Part shown: one piece after another, positions 36,016-48,807 of the stretch
Numbering within the stretch: the stretch's first letter is position 1
Layout: each line of letters opens with the position of its first letter
NCBI GenBank assembly: GCA_036850595.1
Contig: CM072159.1
Location: 5,049,978 to 5,113,977 of the forward strand
DNA length: 64,000 bases
DNA from: Rhyacichthys aspro
Lineage: Eukaryota > Chordata > Actinopteri > Gobiiformes > Rhyacichthyidae
Reading direction: 5' to 3'
The notes under the pieces: generated by a model
What the model saw: only the letters and a program-made list of their open reading frames with translations
What the model was told of the DNA's origin: nothing
Database searches by the model: none
Program-made: the position numbers and the translations under genes

Positions 36016-39000
36016 TATACGTTAAAAGACTCTTAATGGCTTTCTTAATCTGTTAGTCCAGTATCAAGATGCTCAGAAAGTACTGTCCGTTTATCACTAA
36101 ATCAAATCATAAGCTACTGCTGCACTCAGTCTGGAACAAACAGGAAGTTCCTCCAACTAAACCCCCTTTTGACCAAGTGATTACCTAGTCCTGGGCGTAA
36201 CTGCTCGTTGTGGCTCTATGGTCATTAGTTTACAGTGTGATAAGCTCAAGGAAGACGCGTCTCACCGGTGTACAACCAAAAATCAGGGCAACTTAGGATA
36301 ATAATAGAAATTGCTGTTTTGATCATACACTCTGTAGTATTATATCCTTTCATAGTGGTTAGTTAGATGACTATTAGAAACAAACAAGTGCTAATGATAA
36401 CGTGACTTAGCCAAATTTCCTTTTGTTCTGACCAGAGTTGTCCTTGTATCCAAACCAAAAACTTCCAGTCCAGATTCTATTGTTCTTTTCTAACTCTGTT
36501 TTTGAGTAAATGAACTTCACTCAACAGGAACTCTTTAATGCTGCCTGTTGTTGACCAGAAATGAATCATAGCTTCAGACACATTCTTTTGATTGCACAGT
36601 ATGGCATGTATTGCACTGCAAGTTGTAGCCAGTTCAAGTTGCAAATTAATTAAACAATTGTAAGTAATTACACAGTATGACGGGGCTTGAGAGTCAATTC
36701 GACTGTCGTGACACTGTTAAGTTTATGGTTCATTGATGTGGATGTGGTAGCTTCCTGGACACATATTTCTGCACAATACAGTCATCTAATGCTAGTGAAT
36801 GGAGTATTATTAATGCCAGAGTGACACAGTTAATAACACCAATAATGACAGTGCCTGGAATGATCTGCCCTCTTTATTAGTATTGTCAAACTGTGGGCAC
36901 ACCTGTTAAGTGGTATTTCTGTCCTAGAAACCCAGATCTTTTTCTTTGGTACAGTATAGATGTGTGTCAGGCAGACACTGGGGAAGTTTGGTTTTAAATA
37001 TGTTCAAAGAAAGAGTTGGGGTTAAGGATAATTCAAAGTGTTGGCTGTGGTTGATTTTCTGAGACACCCTAATAAACGACCGGATATCCAAACATGTTTT
37101 TCTGTATGTTTTTTTTAATAACACAAGAGGAAAACATTCATATGTATTGTTCACCTTAATGAATCCTACAATGTTAGTTGGTCTAGTGTGAGCATAGTCA
37201 GTTCCTAGACATAATTCTTTTACCAATGGTGGCCCATCATCTGCTATTTAGTAATTTGTCATGTTGTAGGCTGTTTGATCCTCTCAGGAGACTCTTCTTT
37301 TAGGAATAATAAAATATTTTGAAAGAAAACACAGGTCTGCTTTATGTTTTACCTTAGTCCTGGATTGGAGAGGCAGACAGTATGTCCATCGAATGCTGCA
37401 GTGCATTTCAGACCTGTGTAAGCAGGTAATAAAGTGTTTGGTTGAATTCTATTAAATAGATAATATAAAAAAGAAAAAAGAAAATATAAAACTAAATGCT
37501 TACCACATCATGTCTTTAGAGCATAATTCATCCATGATAATAGAATCTGAAACTGAATGACAAACCAAATAAAAGTCAATAAAATGGTTGTAAAAATGTG
37601 AAAATTCATTCCTTCTTTTTTCCCTAGTTATCCTTTTTGTGACCCAGAGCTACCATTTTAAGTTATTGCAGCATTTTCCAGCTTTTATTAGACGGAGACA
37701 GATCTGGCTGGGAGTCAAACCCTTGTAATTCCGCTTATGTAGTACGTGCTGTTGCACATGAGCCAATTGGGCAACGATGAGAGAAACATTTTTAAACCTG
37801 TACTGAATCTAAAGTTTGCGAACGCCTTGCAGACAATGCAGTGGTTGACACCACTGCATTCTCGCTGTCAGTAATTAGACATGTGCAAAAGTTCTTTTTT
37901 CAGTGACACAAACATACCATGGTCATGTTTAGGCCATTTTTAAAGAAGGCACTTCAGGTAAACCCCCACCAGACACTTATGCTCTATTTTATAAAAACTA
38001 GATCACTGTGACAAAGGCATATTTTAGTCTTCCCAGTTGCACTGGCCAATATATAGTATTTGTTGTTGAGAAAACACTGCAGCCTCTGGCCCAGATTCCA
38101 CAGTATCAACATGAATCCACATTGGCAATTAGCCTCACAAATCCTCCCAGGGACTGAAGCGTCCAAACTGGGCCTCAGCTTGTGAGTCTCTTTCCCTGTT
38201 TTTGTGCTTCAAACGAGACACAAAAAAATCCTTTAGTTTTATTTACTAAAGAAAAACACATAAATAATAGCAAACAAGCTGGATATGTTAGCATTTTAGT
38301 CTGTTTTGTCTTTTGTCCAATGCCCTCAAGGCTGAAATTCTCATCTTCTCTCTATTGTAAACATCCATAGATAAATATTGAAACAGAGCACTATATATAC
38401 TGTAATTACTGGTCCCCTATAGTCCAGGGGGCTGAACCTGTGACCAGTCAGTGTCCAGTCCACCGTCCTGCTCCACCCCCTGCGTTCCTGTGGGAAAACT
38501 TCTTCTATCCTTTTCCTCATCTACACCACTTCCCTCTCAACTGCAGCGCAAAGAGATAAGACTCAAATTAGATTATTTAAATGTCCCTGCCAGATATTAA
38601 TGGAAAATGAAAGAAACACAAATCTCCTCTTTATCTCTGCTAAAGGTCAGGTTGCGGATCAGGTGATGTTTTGACGACCACTGACTCCTGTCATTTATGC
38701 AGGCACTGGCCTGAAATGGGGATTTTGTTCATACACGTTACTCTTCTGTCAAATAATATCTCTTCATCCCAATCTAAACAAGGAGGCCCTGCAGAGTGGA
38801 GCCCATTTTTAGGTCGAAAACACATGGATATAATTTTGAGCCTAGTCAAAATTGAACTGTGGTGAACCTGGGAGGTGTACAGTGTTTATGCTGTTCAAAA
38901 CATCAGTTCATTATTATCATTAAAATACATAACTGTTACCAATGACGCCAGTGTTTCTAATTGATTCAGGTAGCTTAGAAAGTGCTGTCCAACATGGGCC

Positions 39001-42000
39001 TGTTACTGTGTACCACTAGATGGAGTCATGAGCTTGTGTTGTGCTCAGCTCTGTAACCCTTAGTCCAGAACAAACAAGAAGATGACTTCAGGTCATGTCA
39101 CACTATAAGACTGTGATTATTAAGTTCAAGATTATTATATGTCACACTGTGCCTACATTTGGCCAAGACCGGCAGTCAGACATATGTCGTACTTGGCAGT
39201 TAACTGAGTTTCAAAACAGGCAGCGTCAGTGAGTCCCAACTTAAGAGGCTTCATGTGATTAAATAAGGATGTTTCAAAAAGGACTGGATGAGTTTGTTGA
39301 CTAAGCTCCTGTAGCCAGTGCAAGAGAGCGCTGCATAACTCACATTAGCATACATTTGTTTTCATAGCCATTAAGCTTGGTTGTTACACTATGCAGCAGG
39401 ATTGTCGCAGCAGGATTCTCTTTAAAGATGCAATGCCCAATGTTTTTTTCTGTCACAGTTACTTACCACACTTCTCAACCATCAGCAACAGCATAGCGAC
39501 CTTTCCTGCCTTTTCTTTGATTAAAAAATGTCAAACTGGACCATTTTGCCAATGCACAATACTAATATATTACACCAGCCCAAAGTTTAGAGTTTATCGA
39601 TCCTGCAATTATCTCCGCCTTGTTAAACATCTGATAAATGTATTGTCAATAATTATCTGTGTTTCACTTTCACTGTGCATCCCTTTCTCTATTTATGATT
39701 TCCTATTTTGTGCTGTTTCTCTGTGTAAGCATACATATCCAGCACTGGAATAGACACTTTCTCTGTATTATCGTTTTCCATTACTTCCTTGTTGACCATT
39801 GTTGATCAATGTCAACCAAGGCAGTATCCCTAATTCAAGACTGTGCATGTGATTGGCCAAAGCTTCTGGTTTGTGTTTAGTTATTCTAAATTTATAATAC
39901 TGGGATATTTAATGAGAATTATTGACATTAAGTCTACAGTACATGTGACTTTTACACTGTCTCCACTTTAATTGAGCACAGAAGGAGTTAATTTCCTCTG
40001 GATTTAATAAAATCAAGTCTTTTTTAAATGTCAGATGTCAAAAAAATCTGCATAGGAGTCAATCTACAGGCTACTACAGAAAATTGGAAGTGTTCATTTT
40101 CAAGGTACATTATGAAGCTTTTACAGGGTTAAGGAATGAGAATGTTGCGCATACCAAATCTAACTCTGGGTTTACTGTCAAGAGACACGAGAATTTAGCC
40201 AAAATCATGGCTAATTGAAAAAGTAACATTAAGATGTCCAGAAACAGACCTGTGCCTCTGAAGGTTGTGTTGCAAATCCAACGCTCTTTTCTACACCACT
40301 GATGTAAAACAGATGTGTTGTATGTCTTAAAATGACTAGTGTGTTTGAAACAGAACGGGGATACTGACATAACATCAAATACAAATGTGATTGTGAAATG
40401 TATAAAATTAAAAACCATATATAAAGCTGCCAGTAACAGCCCGCCTTCAGATACATCCACCTCAGCACAGATCGTTCTGGAGAGCTCTTCTGATTTACGC
40501 TTGCTATTTGTGTGACTTTCCAACACAGATCACAGACTGACTGACAGCGCCTACAGTAAAGATGCCAGATGAGCCGCTTGAATACGTGACCAGGCCTGCA
40601 CTCCCTTTGATTCACTTTCCATACAAACTTGAAGATGCAGCTCACACACAATCAGTTCCCACAGAAGCTCAGGCTGTACTGTCTCACTTTCAATCACAAA
40701 GACATCGCTCCAGTTGATGGGATTAGGAAATTGAAATAATCTGATTTTTGATTTACCTTGTACCGACGGCCATTTTAACATCTTTATTTAAACCCATCTT
40801 AAGTCAAGCGTGTGTTAAGGCTTTGAAATGGTCTTTTTTCCATCCTATTAATATTTATGGACCATATATCAACCCTTTAGCCATTTGCACATGATCAGAT
40901 CTGTCCCTTTGTGAAAAACATTGAACAGCCCTGTCATGAGCTAACACATATGTCCTGAAACACATTACAGCGAACATGACTTCACCTCAGCAGTTCACGT
41001 CTTGTGCTGTTTATTAAAATCGAAACAGACATTTCCCCCATATTTGACCGTTCTCATGGGACAAATTTGTAAAAACACCACAAGACATTCTGGCTGCAGC
41101 CCCAGTGCTTCCCTTCAGGCTCATCTTCTCACCAAGCCTTTCAAAGTGCCGCTGGATTTCAAACACAATGCAGGAAAATAAGCTGAGACTTGATGATAAC
41201 TGATTAGTTTTATTACCATCATTGGTTTGATTAATTGTTGCCTCATTAATAATCATTATTAATCATTTAAAGGCATGAATCATCACTGTTTTAAATACAC
41301 ATTACTCAACACCTATGGCCCTCTAGAACAATGAGGAGTTATTACTTCTTAAATCTTTTTATCAACAGCATATTGTAGAATCATGATATGTGAAAAACAA
41401 ATAATAAAACCTCTTCTAGATTTTATTATCAGTGATTTAAAAAAAGAAAATTCAGCCTGTGATGCCAAGCTTTGGCCAATCACATGCCCACATGAAAGTG
41501 GGATTGCTCAAATATGGGGTGCACTATTGGCTGGTTAGGTCTAAGTCAACATTGAACAAGAAGGAAGGCTATGTGTCTGCAATGCATTTACCTGAGAATA
41601 AAGATGTAAAGGAAGATAATTGCAGGATAACATCGATATACAGTTAAACTCAGAGCTAGAAGTTTAAAGCCAGCTCTAAACTTCATTTTTTTAGTTTCAT
41701 TATATTATTTTATGAAATAATATGCGGCAGGTTTCTGTGTTGTTGTGGAAAGGTGGCGGTTGGGAATATGACAAACTTTGAACACATTAGCCTTTAGTTA
41801 TAATTATCACACAGCTTGTAAAATAATATAGTAGTCTTCCACATTATGAGTCAGCAAAGTCTTTAATACACTGATGTGCCACATTACAATTAAAACTAAT
41901 GAAAATGAGTTTCTATTGGATGCTGCATAGTTCCCAAACAATTTAAGGTAAAGCTAAAATAAAACTAGCATATCATGAATCCTTATCAACAGTGCATTAT

Positions 42001-42155
42001 TAATGGTCATAAATAGCACTGTTCAGGCATGGGATGTGAATAATTGTTAGGTCTAATAGATGAGACAAAAGTCATCCAGTTATTTTTTCATTTCAGATGG
42101 CCATCCCAAAATAACTACCTATGTAACATTACCTCCGCATTACCTTTCCTTGCAG
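36016..42155. other. Non-coding sequence, part 3
   Basis: No supported exon. A tRNA-derived remnant lies at 37690-37775. Segments near 36060-36160 and 38980-39080 share the words 'tagaaagt', 'ctgtcc' and 'ggaacaaaca', suggesting two divergent copies of an unidentified repeat. Overlapping minus-strand frames at 40110-40651 were judged not to be genes. Confidence 0.5.
37690..37775 (-). repeat. tRNA-derived SINE head
   Basis: On the minus strand, 'ttggctcatgtgcaac' resembles an A box and 'gggtttgactccc' a B box. No complete tRNA fold is apparent. Confidence 0.45.
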
Positions 42156-42222
42156 GGAAAACAGCACAAAGACAGATTGGAGTAGACACAGGCGGAGAGG
42201 CTGTTGTGGGAGTCCAAGCTAA
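42156..42222 (+). CDS. htr4: Candidate alternative htr4 C-terminal exon
   Basis: A 'ctttccttgcag' acceptor ends at 42155. Joined to the exon ending at 24702, the phase fits: AG|G gives Arg403, followed by 21 codons and TAA at 42220-42222. The 22-residue tail (counting the junction) contains T-K-T-D, a run of Arg, and ends P-S. The human 5-HT4(c) tail, as I recall it, is also 22 residues including the junction, contains T-E-T-D and a basic cluster, and ends P-S. The similarity is short and may be chance; the distance (17.5 kb) is large but normal for this gene. No transcript evidence is available here. Confidence 0.25.
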
Positions 42223-42958
42223 AACATATCTGGACAAAGCTTTGCGGTTTCTCCGTGATACTGAAGTTATAAGATTTGATTTTTTTTCTTATGGGAAAGA
42301 TTCAGCTCTCCCTCGACTCTAACCCCCTTTTTAAGCTCTGGGAATGTTCTGAAATAGTTTGTTGCAGCCACTGAGGCATCGTGCCAAACTGCAGCCACTC
42401 TGGGTCTGATGCTGTGTTACATTCTGCTTCACTAAATGCCCATAGTTTGATATGTGTTTTGGACTCATTTAACCACCGTGTGTCATCAGTCATCCAGTAT
42501 GAACTAGTCAAAACATCTGCAGAGGCCTGATGGGTAAGATTTACTGATAACACTCCGGCTTACAAAACGATACCATATACAGTATGTACCGAGCCATGTC
42601 CGCTGAACCAAACTGATTAAGTATTTGAGGTGATAAGAAGTCTAAACATCATCTCGTCTGTCGATGTTTTGGTCAAGCTGCACACTCTCATTTAAATGCT
42701 CATGCTTCTCTGGAAAAAGTAAACTGCCTCGGGACAGTCAGGAAAGAATTGCTGTAACGATGCTAAATGTAAGCAGTGGTCACATTAATTTTGATCTTTT
42801 ATCCCTTAACAATTTGGCTTGGAGATTTGACATGATAGTTTCCAGGTTGTTAGATCCATGGGATAAGCTGGAGCTGGTTTAGTCTCATAAAGTAAGTCTA
42901 TTTAAGGATTTGTGCGTGAAAATTCAATTAAAAATAAACTCAATATAAAGTCTTCCTG
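42223..42958. other. Non-coding sequence up to the assembly gap
   Basis: Nothing recognised. It ends abruptly at the N run. Confidence 0.6.
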
Positions 42959-43058
42959 NNNNNNNNNNNNNNNNNNNNNNNNNNNNNNNNNNNNNNNNNN
43001 NNNNNNNNNNNNNNNNNNNNNNNNNNNNNNNNNNNNNNNNNNNNNNNNNNNNNNNNNN
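42959..43058. other. Assembly gap of exactly 100 N
   Basis: A run of 100 N, the conventional filler for a join of unknown size. Homology to copy 1 begins at the very next base. Confidence 0.99.
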
Positions 43059-43129
43059 CCTCTTTTCTACTTTACATTCCTATGCTACTTTTTTTTTTTT
43101 TTTTTTTTACTTCTGTTTACACACACACG

Positions 43130-43500
43130 GCTAAGGAAAAAAAAAGCAAGTGCAAGGACAGTAAAAACAAAAAAAAAACAACAAAAAAAAGTTGAGAGAA
43201 TACAAACAGGAGAAACCGGAACACTAGCCCGGTTGTGAAAAGAGCCCCAGAACAACTCCCCCCCCCGCGATCCCACCCCCCCCCAGCAAAAAATCCCCGC
43301 CTCCCGCCAAACCTCCAAACAACCCTCCCCCCCCACGATAACAACAGACATCCCCAGAAAAATATCCACAAAGAACAATCGTGGGTAGGTAAAAAAAAGA
43401 TTAAAAAAAGAAGGTGTGTGAAAAAATTTTGTCCACTTTCATTTTTCTTTTGATCAGCGTGGGGTGTGGAACTGCCTTCCCCCCGCCCCCACCCCCCCTT
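43130..43500. other. Corrupted low-quality stretch at the contig edge
   Basis: This segment should correspond to about 335-715. A skeleton of matching words survives (for example 'ccggttg', 'ccaaa', 'gtccacttt'), but many G and T positions read as A or C, and poly-A and poly-C runs are abundant. Clean agreement resumes from 'ctgctgctccgctgag' at about 43508. This looks like consensus error at a thinly covered contig end. Reading frames predicted here are meaningless. Confidence 0.75.
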
Positions 43501-45917
43501 CACCAGCCTGCTGCTCCGCTGAGTCCAATTACTGCTGTATCATTGTTGCTACGCTTTTCTCTGAGGTCACTAGAGTACTGCACTGAGGCGTTCAGGGGCT
43601 ATCGGAATACAACCTGCTTTTTTTAATCCGACCACTAAGAGGAAATAAGCATAACTACATTTAAGAAAGGCAATTAATGTGGCGATTTAAAAATGTCGAA
43701 ATTGCATTTTTCATTTATTCATTTTGGTTAATTTGTCAATTAGCTGCACGAACAAATAAAGACATGTTTCTCTTAAACTTACTCTCACCTTGCACAACCT
43801 CATAGTCCTACCCCGGATCTTACAAATGTTGCACATATACATTAGGCTACTGTGCATAAGTTTTAGGCAGGTGTGGATATAAAAAGTGAAGTAAACTATA
43901 AAATATGTTTATTTTTATTAAGTTTCAAAATGCAAAGTAAAAAAACAGTTTTTTCTAAATCACATCAATATTTGGTGTGACTGCCTCAAACCAGCAACAG
44001 TTCCAGAATGGATCGGAAAAGGTTCTGTTCAGACATTTGGAGAATCCCAGACATAACCAGGCCAAACTGGACTAAACCAGACCATCACATCCCAGAAGGA
44101 ACTTAGGTTTAATTCATGTAATCCCAGAGAGGACAAGTCCATAGTCCATGATGATGGGCTCAGAGTTACATCATCATGTCAGGAGGACTCCTTGTTCCGG
44201 GATCACTCTAAAAAATTGGACGTTTTTGTCTCTTCATTCACTATTCCATTTTGTAAATTGATAAAAAAGAAAATTCAGTTGTATATTGTTGACAGCATCA
44301 CTTGTCAACTGTCTGAGGAGTAAAGAGGAGTAATTCTTCCTTTTTCATGTCAGGAAACCATTAAAAATGTCTGATCAAGAAACTGAAATTGAATATTCTG
44401 GGAAAACAATGCCCTCCAGAGGTAGCCTACAATGCAGCAACTGTAACACTCAAGGAAGTATTACTATAGCACGGGTATTTTTTCAATTAAGTATAGTAGT
44501 TAAATATTTCATTGTGTGATCAGCAGATGAGAGAAGATATCAAGATTACAGCTGTTACCAAAACACTCATTTACAGGTTGTCATGAGCAAAAATTACCCG
44601 CAAAAAGTGTAACAATATCAAACCACAAACAAGACACAAAACATAATATTTGGTTAAATGATTGCCTGTTCAGTTAAGAATTTTGAGTTAAATAGTATAT
44701 ATTTACGAAAAAAAATAATGGACTGCTGTATAGTATAATAATAATTGAACATAATTGTAGCTGTACCTTTTATTTTTTTCTTTGGCACTTTGTAGTGTAG
44801 TTGTTTACATTCATTTTTAATTTTTAATGACTGTGAACATGATTTTTGACTGTGGGCAAAGAAGTGGCCACACTGTCTGCTATAGACGTATAGACTAGGC
44901 AAATGTTTTATATAAAATGTTAAACAGAAGGATTAAGCAGTGTGTACTTATGAGTTTTGGTGTGACCGACCTAGATTGCCAAAGGGCTTCACCACTAACA
45001 CAGTCTAATGAAAAAAAGGGAATGTGAAAAGAAGAAGAATGTACCACCTGGGGCTAAATGCATATTAGATTATCTGCACAACAAACAGGTTTGTGCCTTG
45101 TATGAAATTAGAGCTAGAGCCTTTATTTGAGGCCAGACCTTCATTAAAAACCTGTATTCAAATATAACTCACCAACACACCTTCCCTTTGTATTATACCA
45201 GACAGAATAATATTGGCAGCATAACACTGAAGCATCACTACATAAAAAAAAGATCATTATGACATTTGTGCATACCTGTCTAGTGTGTTGATGTGTTTAT
45301 TCTGTTGGATGAATGGGTCTCATGTTGGCCTATACAGGAATAACACCAGGCAAAGTGCAACAGGTTCAAATAATTAACTCTTGACAAAAACTGACAAGAT
45401 AGGCCATAAGACATTGGTTGCCGTGGTACATAACAGTCAACATCAAGGACAAGGCATAACAAGATATGGCTGCAATATTAGATTACACCATTTTTAAATC
45501 TCAAAACTGTGACATGCAAATTCTTTGACAACGAGTAGACAGTTCTTTAACAAATTAAAAAAAAACCCAAATAAACAAGATCATGTCTCCTTAAATAAGA
45601 ATGTAATATACAGCTCTATTGTCATTATACATCAGTATAATGAAATCAGTGCTGTGCTGCCACATCTGATCAGTGCCAATCTGAAAACTTAAAACTAGTC
45701 AATCATATTTACATACACTACCACGAACATACACAGTGTAAAAACTCACGTTATTGCATTATTCATTCGGAGATTTTATATTCAAGGAACAAATGTGCTG
45801 CAAACTACAGAGCGAACACATACAATTCATTTGAACTACTATAGTAACTAAACTTGTAATATATGTTAATCATAAAAACACTGGTAACACTGTCGATTTT
45901 GTGGTTTTATTTTTTTT
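43501..45917. other. Copy 2 equivalent of 715-2818
   Basis: Non-coding, as in copy 1, with the addition of the 295-bp segment at 44469-44763. Confidence 0.7.
44469..44763. other. 295-bp segment present only in copy 2
   Basis: Removing it from copy 2 restores the copy 1 sequence exactly, with no target duplication. It has no inverted repeats and no poly-A tail that I can see, so deletion from copy 1 is as likely as insertion here. Confidence 0.85.
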
Positions 45918-46410
45918 TTATAAAAGAGAAGCAGGAGAGGTCCCTAAATCACGCAGAGGAGCTTTAAGTTACAAAACCCTTTTTTATCGATTATTTGTGA
46001 CATTTTGCACAAGGATTGGTCGAAACTAGGCCTTGTGTTTTACAGATATTTGTTGGGACATGGGACGAGGTGTTTCAAAACGAGTCTCCATTAAGACGTA
46101 CGGACGCTTTAAGCAAGTTCGCTTCACTCTTTTCGTCTTGTGCCTAAACTGTCATGGCGTCCTGTGACCACGCGAGGCCAGCATCACTCTCTCCCTGCAC
46201 TCGTTCTTGTCCCTCCTTCTTTCTGATTGCCTGATGACTCCTCTCTCTCCTGTGGCACGAGGCGGACTGTCGCCCGGTGTCACCCAGACACAGCTCGTGC
46301 CGCTCGGTCACTGTGAACGCGCGGCAGCAGCGTGCGTTTTGTCCCGGAACTGGAACATGAGCGCACGGATGAGTCTGTGGACCAGAGGAGCGGAGCAGAG
46401 CCCGCCACAG
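45918..46410 (+). promoter_or_regulatory. htr4: Candidate htr4 promoter and 5' non-coding exon (copy 2)
   Basis: Duplicate of 2819-3310: TATAAAAG at 45918-45925, the same CpG-containing exon-like segment, and the same CAG|GTGAGT donor after 46410. The sequence from the TATA-like box to the donor appears essentially identical to copy 1. Confidence 0.38.
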
Positions 46411-48219
46411 GTGAGTCCCCCACACCTCACCACTGAAGTTTAATCTGCAGAAATGAAGCTCTTACTCAGGAAAGTTTGTGTTAAAAGTTTTACTCCCTCG
46501 ATTGAAAGATAGTTAGGTAGTTGAAATATTGATGCCTATCCGAGTTTGCCTTTGGAATCATTTTATTTAGTGTTAATTAATTGTTTTTTCAATATTCAAC
46601 AATAAATGTTTACAGATATATAATATAGTGAAATGACATCATATTTTAGGGAATATGAGCTTATTTTGTCTACGGTATAAATGCTAGATGATGTTAATTC
46701 TGCACTTATTGAGAGGTGTCAGTCCAATACTCTTAATTTAACATATTTATAATAACGCATAATAAACGTTGAGGTTCTCTGTGATGCAGGTTGTCTAATA
46801 GAAAACTGTTTCCCTGACAATATGGTCATGTAGGTTCAATATCTGTATTCATGTCAGAGATTATTGAATTTCATACATCAGACAGCCATGATAGAGGTAG
46901 TGTGAGACATTGTATATGGATAATGAGACATACTGAGAACATGCTGTTTCACACTTTGTACTGGTTTTGGTATTCGATTGCAAATATGTATGAGTTTCTG
47001 GACTATTAAACCATGAAGTATTAAACCATACATTTCATTTTGCAGCAGTGACTGCAAAATCAATGTAGAGTGAGAATGGCAGCTTAAAACTAAAATCATC
47101 CTAGATCAGATAATTTTTTATATACTGTCAGAGAAGCATGTACAAAAGGAACTTGAACTTAAGCTGAACTTCTTTTAGTTTGGTTAGACCTCATTCCCAC
47201 ATGTTTTATGACAGTTTCGCCCAACTTCGATCATCTGAGGCGTGTCTCTGTCTCTGCCTGTTATAGATGGGTAAACATACAACCAAGGAGTGAACAGGAA
47301 TCTTAAAGAACGAGGTTGGAAACAATGTCCACTAGATAATTTAATCCGGCTTTACTGGTTTAGACATCTCATAGTTTATTTCTTGACTGTCTGTACACAT
47401 GGAAAGGTCAGCTGATGTTGAATTGCTGTGGAGACACTGGACACTGGAGTTTATTGCCAGCTTTCATCACAAATATAGCAGTAATGGTCAAGTCAACACA
47501 GGTGAATCTGGGGACAGTACAGTGCTGCGTGTATTTGAATGTGAAAAAATGTTGCATGGAAAAATGTTTACTCTTATATGATTGTAGGTGTTTATATGTT
47601 GCAAACATTTGCACAGCAATAACTGTAATTTATCAGTCAACATGATTAGAAGATGTAGATAAGACCATTGTGAGCACACTCTTACCGGATACAGTAGTGT
47701 TTGCACAGAGGTTTACACACACTTTATGGATATATGGAAAATGGAAAGTTACAGTAAACTGGTATAGAACATTTTTGTGTTCGTAAAGTATGAGCTGAAT
47801 ACACCTTTTGGTAACAGAAGTTAGGCTAATTGCAGTACATTTCCAATGGACAAAAGGGCATTAGCTCCAAAAATAACAAATTCCCCTTGAACAAGATGCA
47901 AATGGAAACTGACTGATTCTATGTGTGTGCTGTCAGTGCGTGAGTAGAGAACACCAGAAACATTATGGACCACAAAATTATACTGACATTTTAATATGGT
48001 TTTACTATCACTAGCATATATTTGCAATCTAAATTTAGTTAATACGCCTAGATTAAGCATGTATAAATGATTGTGTAAAATTTTTGCAGTAAATTATGAC
48101 TGTCTAAGTAATCATACTTTGTGATCTCTTATAAAGGCAGTCAACATAGTTTTGTCAGTATACGTATTGTTATATAAAGCAGATCAGTTGACTTAAACCA
48201 TACCTTTAGCGTCTTATTC

Positions 48220-48223
<4 letters not shown>

Positions 48224-48307
<84 letters not shown>
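48224..48307. repeat. (TA)n microsatellite, copy 2
   Basis: 84-bp TA array, 32 bp longer than its copy 1 counterpart. Confidence 0.95.
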
Positions 48308-48309
<2 letters not shown>

Positions 48310-48672
48310 TATACTGTATATATGCTATACTGTATTTCTTCAAACTGGCCCATGTTTAAGCCATAGGTTAGTTAGAGCACCATGCAAAAGCAAGTCTCTT
48401 ACATTGTATTTTGAAGGGGCCAAAATCAGGCTTAAAACGAGAAAAAGTGGCACAGATTGAGGTGAATTCACAAAATGAAAAATATATGAAAATGATGCAT
48501 AAAAGGAGGAAATTAAAAACAAACTTAAATGAAGATGAGACCTTACAACAATTTAATAAAATCTAGTGTGTCTAAGGTGTCAGTCTTTGGCCCCAAAAGG
48601 ATTCTTATTTACTATTGCGGCCCCTCACTACTTTGAGTTTGACTCAACTGGTTGATTAGAAAGCAATGATTT

Positions 48673-48807
48673 AGGTAAACAGGCACCAGTGAGATTTGAA
48701 CCCAGATCAAGTCCTTATGTAGCCTGGCCAGCTGGACCCAGTCACTTTGAAGTGGGTATGGAACCATTCATTGATACCCGGCTTCCGCTGAGCTAAATAC
48801 GACCAGA
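48673..48807 (-). repeat. tRNA-derived SINE head, copy 2
   Basis: Counterpart of 5541-5675, with the same A-box and B-box words. Confidence 0.6.

Noticed and set aside
38781..38860. Alternative htr4 tail exon after 'ccctgcag'
   Set aside because: The phase fits and a short tail would follow, but the upstream pyrimidine tract is poor and the peptide resembles no known 5-HT4 tail.
40110..40651. Overlapping 138- and 140-codon frames on the minus strand
   Set aside because: Two different frames over the same DNA, no recognised domain, no start context or splice support. Likely chance, although conservation of the region was not testable.
42912..43503. Several frames across the gap edge, including one running through N
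   Set aside because: They run through undefined bases or through the corrupted A/C-rich contig edge.
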